DNA of 64,000 bases from Lineus longissimus (lineage: Eukaryota; Nemertea; Pilidiophora; Heteronemertea; Lineidae): positions 7,559,431-7,623,430 of the forward strand of contig NC_088322.1 in the NCBI RefSeq assembly GCF_910592395.1, read 5' to 3'. Below the pieces are notes generated by a model. It made no database searches, was not told the DNA's origin, and was given only the letters and a program-made list of their open reading frames with translations. How positions within the stretch are numbered: position 1 is the stretch's first letter; each line of letters begins with the position of its first letter. Position numbers and translations under genes: made by a program. Of the stretch, positions 13,226 to 24,700 are shown piece after piece.

Positions 13226-15752
13226 TGAACTTCCAGCGGTATTGCCTCCGTCCGCATTGTCTGTAAGCATAGCAATTTCAACACATCGAGGGTGAAGATG
13301 CCAAGTAGGGTACTTCACGAGATGGAACCTCAACCTCAATCAAAGCAGTCGGGCAGTCTCGTCATTGTCCCCAGGTACCAGTTTCTTCAGGTGCATGGGC
13401 TACCTAAGATACATGAGGTCCTTCAAGTCAGCTACTTGGGTTACCAAGTCGAGTACTTTGGCCATTCTTTAACAGTGCGATGGAAGCTCCATCAAAAGAA
13501 GAATGGTCAAGATGATGTCCCAGGCACACTCCCCATGCATCCAAGGAGCGTGATCCATGGAGACATAATCACAACCCTTCCCTCTTGCTTCATAGACAAC
13601 GTCATCGGACTGGGGCCTTTTGTGGACTGGGTTATAAAAACTTATAGAAAGATATCTTTATTTTAAAGTACCCTTTATAATAAAATGAGTCATAATTTTT
13701 ATTCAGAATATACATGTACAATGTAAGCTCCAAGAGAGCTAAAATGCATTGAAAAATACATTGTCAGTTCTTTATATAACTATGGACATCTGAAAAAGTA
13801 TTTCATAAACTAAATGCTCGCTATGGTATGGAATGATAATTTCAAAGTGAAGACATTGCTATGTTCCCTGAAAGTCATTTTGAAAAAGAATTTCATAATT
13901 GATTTATTACTATCTTGCTTTCTTCATGTAGGCTTACATAATGATCAATAACACATTAATAATTAATTGGAATTTCAAATTTTTGCATGTATCAAGAATG
14001 ATTACGAGAGAAAGTAGTATTGACAAGCATTGTGCACATTACATTGAATAAAAAATATTCACAAGCACTGTGCACATTACATTGAATAAAAAATATTCAC
14101 TAGCACTGTGCACAATACATATAATAAAAAATATTCATAAACATAAAAACATAAATATTCGCGGCTATAGTTCGGGGTTTTGCCAAATTGCATCTATGAC
14201 ATACTTTAAACTTAACTTTTTGAGAAACAGTAACAGTACATGTAATTTCAATTAGATCGTATTTTTTGTAGCGCTTTACTTCTGCGACCAGCATTTACAC
14301 CTTCCCCACAATGCGTGCAATTTAATACCGACTAGTTGCCACGGCAACAAATAACAGAGTATTTTCATCATCTCAAAGGTGTAAATATGACTGATACATC
14401 TATATGTATTTCATCCCGATTATCAAGTTTATTATTGTCCCATTTCCTTACCACATCCAGTCCACCCACTTATTACAAACCGTTTCAACACTAAACCAGT
14501 AGGCCAGGAAAAATGTTATAAATGATTCTTGACTTTGTTGGTAGAAATTTGGTAGAATTGAATACATATTTTGGGAGATATTTAGGATAAAAAGTACCAC
14601 CTTTGTTTTATCACATCCCATAATAACATAATTTTTGAGTTTTACGATAAAACTAATCTCTACGGCACCTATCCAAGAACGCTATACTAAAATATCCAAA
14701 AAATTAACATATAGGGTATAAGGTTGTACAATTATAGCCATGGTAAAATTACAGATTAGCTGCACTGTGTGCACTAAAGCTTCTTTAAACCCTGTAGGGG
14801 CAATAAGTGTACCACTAATACCATACTACTAGCTGCCAAATATAACATATTTTCTCAGGGTTAACATATATTTATATATTTCTAACTGGCCTGTGTAAGT
14901 CTAGGGGGCGATCCACTTTAGGGTACCTGCGCATAAGAGTCTAGATTTTCAGATCCCTCTCACCTCAAAATGTCACAATGTACAGATAGGCCCAAAATGT
15001 ACAGATACATAGGCCCAAAAGACCCCCCCCCCCAACCACGGCTGCAAAGCTACAAAATGGATGCCCCTATGAGCACCCTTAATGGAAAGGAGATATTTCC
15101 AGTTGCCAAAAAAACACAATATGCATATTTTAACCATTCTCTGAAGACCCTTTAGGGGCTTACAGCATTAGAGCACAAGGGACCAAAGTGCAATTTTGAA
15201 GAAAACATTAAAATGAGTTGCAGAGGAGTACAAATAAACAGTAATGCTGTTATCATAGGAACCATGCACAAATACAGGGACGTAGGCAGCAGGGGGCACA
15301 TGCCCCTCCCCCCCAAAGCCTGGCAAAGGTCAACAATTAATTTGTTTTCAACCATGATTTTGGCTGAAAACTTTGAAAAAGGGTCATTTCTCCCCCACCC
15401 CATATAGAGTCTTTTTTCAAAATAGCACTTTTGACATTCGTGCTCTTAGCCCTTCATTTTCAACAAGTACACATGATATGATTTTAGTGTGACCCAGCAG
15501 TATTTACCAAGTAGCAGTTCACACACAATTTGTGCAGAAATTAAACAATTTATCACAATGTAATACAAGCATAGAAAACCTTTCTTTCACTGCTTCTATA
15601 TAGTATACAGGGTGATTTAAAAAAGAGAAAAGAGGTTCCCGCAATATATTTTTGCAAAAATCGTAAAAATAAAGGCAATTCCGGTTTTCAGTATAAATCC
15701 AATACTGAATAGGTCAATTTTGATTTTTGGCTCCAGATCATGATTCTCGTGT
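13226..15752. other. Intergenic DNA downstream of the IP3-kinase gene
   Basis: No gene was recognised. A 124-codon open frame at 13292-13666 lies in repeat-like sequence. A 44-bp unit (GCACTGTGCACATTACATTG) is repeated three times at 14030-14140. C-runs lie at 15026 and 15308. TTTATT at about 14426 gives an AATAAA on the minus strand, a possible poly(A) signal for the kinase gene. Confidence 0.5.
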
Positions 15753-18700
15753 CTATTGAATTGACTGGAACATCTGAAAATAAATCAAAGATGAAAATTT
15801 ATAAAAACGCTATCCGTCTGTTGGTGAATTTTATGGTTTTTAGCACCAGACCACTTGTATTTGCAGTGACTGAGAAAGTGATTGATACAGTTTTTCACCA
15901 ACCTGACAGTTGACCTGAGTTCAGAAGCGGTCAGGTGCTACTTTTATCACCAGCTAATTAAATTGTTTGTCTTCGTCACATTCCTGGCTATGGTGATGCA
16001 CAACCAAACTTTCCGAGATTCCATTATAAACTTTTTTTAGGGCAACATATCAGGTATCAGTCTGACCTAATCGGCTCAAGTTGAGCAAAGCAAATGCAAA
16101 ACCAAGTCGAAGCCAAGTCGTTTGCACCAGCCATGCCCAAGTGACCCAAGGTAGGAGCAGGCATTTCATGTTCATGTTCACCTTTACACCTTTACACCTT
16201 GCACTTTGTTAGCCTATTTTGGGGACATTTTTTTGCTATTCAGCCTGATTTGTGGACATACTGTATTGATGGCAAGCTTGTGTAGTTATTCAGGTCCCCG
16301 ATTGCTATCTACATCAGAAAATGTCATACTGTGTAGACACTATTTAGCCGGTTGAAGGACGCCTGCACAAAACGCCTACATGACGTGTTTGGCCTATGAT
16401 CAACAGACGTAACAAAACTGGCTACATGGCGTCTACACAGTATTTAGGGGTTTCAGCCATCAAATAATGGGATTTAGCATTTTGAAGTGCAAAATGACTT
16501 TTCATGACTTTTTTTATTCTGTGGGAACGCTTCTAAATTCAGGTCAACATCTTACTTACCTTTATCAGGTTGTCCAAACCAGTGAGACATCCATCCTCAT
16601 GGTTCCCCATCTCCCATTTTGATGTGTGGTCCAGGAGCCGGTTCTCGACCGTGATCGTCTTGGCAAAGTCAATCAACCACACCCCAGCGGCGCCCGAGTC
16701 GTCATACAGGAACAATAATGAGCTGCCTATAACCTGTAAAGGGTTAGAGGGGTACACCGTTCGTAATTACTTGTGGTCAAGTTAAATTGAAATCCACTAA
16801 TACACAATGCTGTAGTGCAGTTATTATGAATACGAATTTGTTTAAACTTGGTATTCATAGTATTTGTATATCAGACTACACAACAGCAATGTTGAAATTT
16901 GTTTCAACTTGGTATTCATAGTATTTGTATATCAGTCTACACAACGGCACTGTTGAAATTTGTTTAAACATGGTATTCATAGTATTTGTATATCAGTCCA
17001 CACAATGGCAATGTTGAAATTTGTTTAAACTTGGTATTCATAGTATTTGTATATCGTCTACACAACGGCAATGCTGAAATTTGTTTAAACTTGGTATTCA
17101 TAGTATTTGTATATCAGTCTACACAACGGCAATGTTGAAATTTGTTTAAACTTGGTATTCATAGTATTTGTATATCAGACTACACAACGGCAATGCTGAA
17201 ATTTATATTAAGTACGTATTTCCGCGATTGGAAATTTTTTAATTCAATGACAAATTCAAAATTATTAACGAACGGCGTAGGCCTTTAAGGGTGAACATTT
17301 AAACTCAAAGAACCTGAAAACTGACAACTCTGCATTGAGGGGAGCCTCTCTAATATGGATACTGATTTGGTCCCCAAGTGCTCTTTTCTGTTTTATTTGT
17401 CTTCTGAATTATAATCTGGTTCCCTGCGATTTTAATCGCTTGCAATTATAATCGCTCATTTGTTGTGACCACCGCTGGCAGCTGTGACAAGAGTCAGTGA
17501 TGAGCAATATGCAATCATTATCAAAGCCAGTGAATACTGGTTTCACCTGCAAATGAAAGATCTCTTTTGTTTCACATGGCAGCAATTATAATCGACGCTT
17601 GCAGCAATATAAATCGCTTGTTTGCAGGACGCTTTCAGGCCAAGTTCCCTTGAAATCTCGTTAACTCTTCCAGTGTTCACCCACTGGCTATATCATACTC
17701 AGGAAGATGGCAATTGATCATACTACCCGGTACAGAGAGGAAGGACTTCCCTGGGACCATCTCAGCCACCCAGCCAAAAACTTTACCCCTTGACGCAGGC
17801 AATTTCCGATTCTTAAGTCTAAATTGTCCATTCCACCAAAATAGTTCCATGTTCACTGAAATTGTGAACAAGTCAGGGAACCTCATTGATTTAGGAATGA
17901 TTTCCTCCCAAGCCCATCCCACTCACCCCCTGTCAAAAAAGAAATTAGACGAAGAATCACCTCATGATTTTTAAAGAAGTCAGATGACGCAATCGATTCT
18001 CGAATATATCGTAATCGCGACAAAATTTTCCTGTGAACTTCTTTATTGCAATTTAAGAATGTCTCTAGATAGGAGAGGACCTAAAAGAAAGAATTTATGA
18101 TTATCAGCACAAAAAATGTAACAAGAAACGCACCAAGCAATTAACAGCGCTTAGAGTGATGTTAACCCTGATCAAAGAAAGGTTTAAAACTTTAGTAAAA
18201 AGGATATGTTTCAGGTGAATCTGATGAATCTCTCTCAAATTTTACTTCAATCGTACGTGATCTCTAAAGCTATACACCAACATTTAAGAACTACTGGTAG
18301 TTTAAAAGTAGCGACAGTTTAAAAGTGCAGGTAGTTTTTAATTACTGTTGTTTGAAAAATTACATGTAGCAGTTACATGTAGTAGAAATACAGGTAGTTT
18401 GGAAGCACAAGTAATTTAGAAGTTCCGGTAGTTCAAGGGTACCAGTAGTTTTGAAGTATAGTAGAACCTCTCTATTAAGGACACCCTCAGGACTGACGAG
18501 TGCTGTCCTTAATAGAGTGGTGTCCTGATTAGAGAGGGTTTAGAAGTAGCGGTAGTTTAAAGTATTTTTGAAGTACCCCGGTACCAGCAATTTAGAAGTT
18601 ACAGTAGTTTAGAAGCACAAGCAGTTTAGAAGCACTGGCAGTTCAGAAGCACAGGCAGTTTAGAAGAATTAGTATTTTTAAAGTACAGGGCCGACCGAAT

Positions 18701-21700
18701 TGAAACTCCGATAGTGCTGACAGGACCTAACAGAGTATAGTGAAATGGTTAAATGCTTTACACTATTCTCTGTTAGGCCCTGTTAGCGCTATCGGTGTTT
18801 CGATTCGGTCGGCTCTGGTAGTTTAGAAGTATTGGTAGTTCAAAGGTAAATGTACCAGAAGTTTAGAAGTACCAGTTGTTTAGAAGTACAATGTAACAGT
18901 ATACACACCTGGTCGTGCTCCTTAACTTTCCGAAGACAAGATTTCATCAGCTGTTCACCAGATAGCTGCAAAGACACCGCAGAGCAAACTAAAAGACCCA
19001 TTGATGAGTACACTATAGATTCATGCACTTGATTAGGAACAACGTTTACATGACGTAGTGTTGGCCGTCGTCACGTCACCATGCATTTTACATTAGTGTA
19101 ACGTGACATGACGCGACGTTTTCATAAACGTTGGTCCCAATCAAGTGCATGGATCTATAGTTTATAAAACATGATTTGATGTATTTCAATGACACAGACA
19201 GAAGTTTAAAGACATATAAATATGCAAAAATGGAAATATTGTGTAGATGCTATTAAGCCGGGTTTTTGTGCATCTGTTTCACATTGGCCGATTACACGTA
19301 ATATGTACAGACGTTCAGTACAGCTGCCCTTTATCCAGCTGAACAGTGCCCCACGCCTACACAGTATTTCAATGGCATGAACAGAACATTAAAGGCCTAC
19401 ACCATTCGTTAAAAATTTTGAATTTGTAATTGAATTTAAAAATGTCCAATTGCAAAAATACATTCTAAATATAATTTTCAACATTGCCGTTGTGTAGACT
19501 GATATACAAATACCATGAATACCAAGTTTAAACAAATTTCAACATTGCCGTTGTGTAGACTGATATACAAATACTATGAATACCAAGTTTACACAAATTT
19601 CAACATTGCCGTTGTGTAGACTGATATACAAATACCATGAACACCAAGTTCAAACAAATTTCAACATTGCCGTTGTGTAGACTGATATACAAATACTATG
19701 AATACCAAGTTTAAAGAAATTTGTATTCACAATAACTGCACTACAGCATTGTGTATTAGTGGATTTCTATTCAACTGGACAACCAGTAATAACGAATGGT
19801 GTACCCCTTTAAAGACACATAAACACTACAAAAATGCTGTCACAAAAATTGAGGGGAAGTGATCTAGTAGTTCTTGGCAAGACATAATTTTGCTCAGGTG
19901 CGGATGTCAGGCTGGGCCACTTGCATGATTTACGAATTCCGTAATTTCTGCAGTGGTATTTTGTATTGTACTGCTTTTCTTTTCATCATGATATAAAATT
20001 ACAAAATGTTGATATAAAGAAAATTGACCTCCTTTGGTAGGTTAAGAACTCGGTGTAATCCTTCACACAATCATGATGGTTGCAATCCCAATAACAACCA
20101 TTTGTTATCTAACATATACACAACATCACAACGAATTATTAGAGGACAGATTTCTCAAGAATTGTTTCATAACAGACCATTATTCTCGGCAACATTTGAA
20201 AGAAAATTATACTCTTGTGCAACTGTGATGAGACAATGATTAAGTTATGTAATAGTGGTGTCACAACCCAGCTGAAGATGATGAGCTGTATGTTGCACTA
20301 TAGGCGCACAGCAGCTGATTATTCTCACTTCATGGAATCAAGGTGTCTGGAGACAGCCATCCATTTGGATAATGAACCTATTGCATAAAAAATAGCATCG
20401 CAAAGTGTGCATGATTGACCCCTCCGCCCATAGATGATGAGGGTGTTGTGAAAGTTGGCTTAGTAGAGTGACTGTTGCACGAAACAGAGTTATAAAACAG
20501 GGTGTCCTGGAGAGACTATGATGTGGACTCAGTAATTTAAAGCACGAGTTGGCACACGGAGCGATACGCAAGCTGCTCACCTTAATTGCCTCAAGACGAA
20601 AACCAAGCTCAGATGTCGAACTCTCTTTTTCTCGAAACTGCAACAGCAAATATACAATTCGTGAGGTACCTATGAAGTTCAAACAAATAATCAGGCAAAC
20701 ACTTTCTAGTGCTGGGGTCAGTTTTTTACTTGTACAGGATCATAAATTAGGTTGTATTTAACATACTTTTTCAAAATGTCCTCTTCCACTTCTTCAGCCT
20801 TTGCTCTGCACTAGCGAGGGAAAATTCCTCCTCCAAGGTGGGATGAGCGGTTTTTTTTTATGCCACTACCTTTAGGCCCAAATCGGCTCAATTGGCCTTG
20901 TTTATAGTGACTCCAACTTTGGCTAGAGGTAGAGTCCACGCAAGCTACTCATGTTTCTCACTTGGTGGGATCTTTTTTTTGCCTTGGCATAGACACGAGA
21001 TACAAGGAACCTCAGTTTTTACATCTCGTTCGAAGGACTGTAAAGAGCCTGGAATTTAAGTTCCTTGAAAGCCACGCCAGTTCACCCAGAAATCCAATCC
21101 GTGGTTCCCCCTTTCCCTATTGCGTGCAGAAGTGTTAACCAATAGGTTATGAGGTTTCTTTCAAAATTTCTAATTTCTGTATCTAATTGTGAAACCTCAC
21201 CTGCATGTAACGTAACTTTGTCACTGCCTTCACTTTTTGTTCATTTTCCGTCACCGACAGCGGGTCCAACTTGATCATACGTTCGTACAGATCTTTCCGG
21301 AACGCGGCATTCTTAACTTCCGCTTCTTGGAAAGTACGATATCCCATTTTGACGTCCATCATCGACGGCTGCTGGAAGTGTGACATCAGGTTGTCGATTT
21401 CAATAAAAACTACATTGTTAAGGAAGGTAGCTGACAAAATAGAAGGTGACATGATATCCAACCAGTACAGCTAAGAATTAGTGAATTTGCCCATCTGAGC
21501 ACCAAAAAAAGACCTTTTCCCCTTCTTCTAATGATGAAATTGAGTAATAAATCGAGAAAGAGAGTACGTCAACAGCAAAAGGATACAGTCTCCATTATAT
21601 TCCACTTGTCGATAAAACTTTGGCACAATATCACGGCACGGGTCAGCCATTAACCCTTTGTATGCATTTGCCTCGCTTGGATTATTTCCTATGCATTTCT

Positions 21701-24700
21701 TCCAGATAGTAATCGGACCGGCAGGCGCAAACAAACCTGAAACAAACAAAAAATCTCTTATCAGCAACCAACAGCAATACAGAGGACAGTGGAACATACT
21801 GTGAAACGCAAAGTTTTCTTGATTATTATTGTGGTAATCCTGTAGATTTTGCACATAATCTTGATTCCCGAAGATAAAAATTATTAAGTAGTTTTTTAGA
21901 TTAAACAAATAGAAAGAAATCCACCAAATTGAATTTGAAAATTAATTTTGTAAATACATGTACATACTGAATATGAATTTGAACATTGCCGTTGTGTAGA
22001 CAGATACTAATACCATACATGCCACTGTGTCATCGCGTTGCATGAAAACGGCATTGTGTACAACTGCATTTCTTTTTTCCTGACCACAATAAAACACGAA
22101 CGGTGTATCGCTTTAAGTACATACCTTGGTGGCCAGCTAACTGGATCCATGAGTTATTTCGAATCTTCAGCAGGGCATCACTGGCTGGTAACGAGAAATC
22201 TAAGGCATTCTGAAAGCACAAACATCAACACCTCACGTAAGGTCATAGAAAGTGCCATTTACACACACATCCCCCCAAACTGCATGAAGTTCACATCTGA
22301 CCTAAAACGCCTGTGTAAACTGAGTCTTTTTCACCAGCCTTATTTCAATCTGTTTTTAGAGCCAGCTTATATGCACAGTTTTCTCGGTGTAAGTAAAGTA
22401 CACAGTAGATCAAGCTCGCGAGATATTATGCCGCAAAATATCGGTGATTTTCCAGGAAAATATCGGGAAATTAATTTTGTTATGCCTCTGGCTCTAACTG
22501 GTCTACTGATTCTATTATGTCTAACGGAATCCTTTGCAACCATTTGCAGCAAAATTCCTTCAGAAATAAGCAGTACAGAGGAGACAATGTCAAAATTGAT
22601 GCACTCCCAGCAATCATGTACACGAATATACATAGTTATTTATCATCCTCGGGACTGACAAGTGCTGTCCTTTATAGAGAGGTGTCCTAATTAGAGAGGT
22701 CAAAATGAAAGGAAAGAACCAATTTGGGACCAAAACTAGTGCCCTTATTAGAGAGGTGTCCTTAATAGAGAGGTATCCGCTAAGGGATGTTCAATTATAC
22801 TTTGAAATAAGAAAAGACAACAGACCGCAAGTTTTTAAAACATTAAACATAAAGACATTTACACAACATCATTTACGAACAACATCATTTATTAAACTAG
22901 AATTACAACATCACATGGGTCATCTTATTAAAATGTATCCAGTAACATTCAGTACAAAATACATGTACTTAATTATAAGCATTAATAAACATGGTGATGA
23001 ACTGGGTACCCTGATGAACTGGCAAGTTATTTTTCACATTTTGCACGGCACTTTATTCGATCTATTTCCACCTCCATGAAGCACATCATATTGTATTTTT
23101 ACACCTAGTAATATTACGAGCCTTATTGAACTTTACTGGACAACCAGGCATTTTACTGGATGCATTTTAGGATGACCGCCAAACAGATCTACTGACCAAT
23201 GCTAACATATTCGCCAACATCAGAGACGTTGCCGACAAAGTATCCGCCATTTTGTTTTGGAGTCCCTTGAGAATCGTACATCGTTCACACTCATGGTGAT
23301 CACGATTTTCAATAGCAGATAACAAATTCTTTCCAGGATACTTCCCATCAGCACCAATGTCATCTGCGATCTGCTTTTCACATGACTCGCAATTCGTCAA
23401 ACTCGTCACATCGGGGAATCCGTCGACTTTTGGAAACATCACATGATCACACGATCTTCTTTTCTGCACCACATATTTGCTCCGCGTGCTTTTGCAAGTC
23501 CACGTGAAGTTGTCATTTTTCCTCTGTTGGTTGTGGCGACTCCTGTTGTTCAAGTTGGGACTCATGGTTACCTCACTTCGGCTGACCTCATAGCTGGTTG
23601 TGTGACCATTCGAGAACTGTCGGCGTGTATCGGTTAATTTTTCAACGCTCCGCAGATAGGAGAGTCCAATGATGTTTCTGTCACCGGTGTGAGGCGTGCT
23701 AAAGGCACACCCCATTGCTAAAGACAAAAAAGTACGACATTTTGAAATTTCTTTCCACCATTGATCAGCCTTGATCTTTGATCAGGAGATGGAAAACTCT
23801 GAAATACGAACCCGGGCAGACAATGGTTGGTCAGCATTGGGCGGGCATGCAGCTAGGATGACACAACTACAATACAACCAGAGGACTCCCGCCTTCCGCC
23901 TCCAAGGGCGTGAACTAAGTTTTTAACTAAAAATTTGGAAATTTGTATGATCTGGTGTAGCCATCGTCTTGACGAGTATTAACTCCATTGTGCAATAGAA
24001 CAGGGAGCCAGACAACAGAGAGTAGTTTTTTGTCAAACTTGACTTGAAAGGTGCATAAATTTCTGTGCGAGTCAGGAAATTTGAAGGAAATAACTGAAAT
24101 TCGATCAACTACGTATTTTTAGCAACAAACATATGTTGCCAGAACTTTAAAAGCATGGTGATCTGATTACATCAGTTATCGATGACATGTTATATTGCTA
24201 TTGTGAGGACAATGAGGAACCGGCGTTAAGATAAATGCCAGTGGCGGCGCCACACTCGATCGTACCTTCTGACGCCATGACGTCATTTTCTGGTCTGTTG
24301 ACGTCGCAGGAGGTCAATCACGGGAAACCATTGCGTACATTTTTGCACAGGATTTCAACAACAGAAAACGTGCCCAATAACTGGCATCGCGCATATTTTC
24401 CGCAAAATTATCTTAAGAAACTGATAGCTCAATAGATTTAAAACAGGAAGATGCAAACGTCGCCGAAATCGATCGTTTTCGGGCTCAGAAATAACATGAT
24501 AATGCATTGGAAATGGAGAGTTTTGGTATGATCGATTGCAGCGCCACGCGGCGGATAAATCGCGCCGGTTCCTCATTACTGTATAACTGCAGTTGTGAAG
24601 ACAACTGCAATGGATCCTGTCGTGTTTTCATCCAAGTCTGTTACATCCAGACTATCATCCCATGCACGAGAACAATGAAATCCAGGACACACACTCATAT

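Larger units (their letters stand above)
18290..18900. repeat. Short-period minisatellite (AGTTTAGAAG units) with nested insertions
   Basis: Many 13-16 bp units of the type GTAGTTTAGAAGTACCAG fill the intron between kinase exons 6 and 7. Two mobile elements are nested in it: a pogo-like MITE at 18460-18540 and a hairpin element at 18690-18813. Confidence 0.8.

Noticed and set aside
13292-13666. 124-codon ORF in the intergenic region
   Set aside because: It starts in the tail of the 63-bp repeat region and shows no domain or splice context.
22038-22658. 206-codon plus-strand ORF
   Set aside because: It crosses kinase exon 2 on the opposite strand and a MITE, and its protein has no family features.
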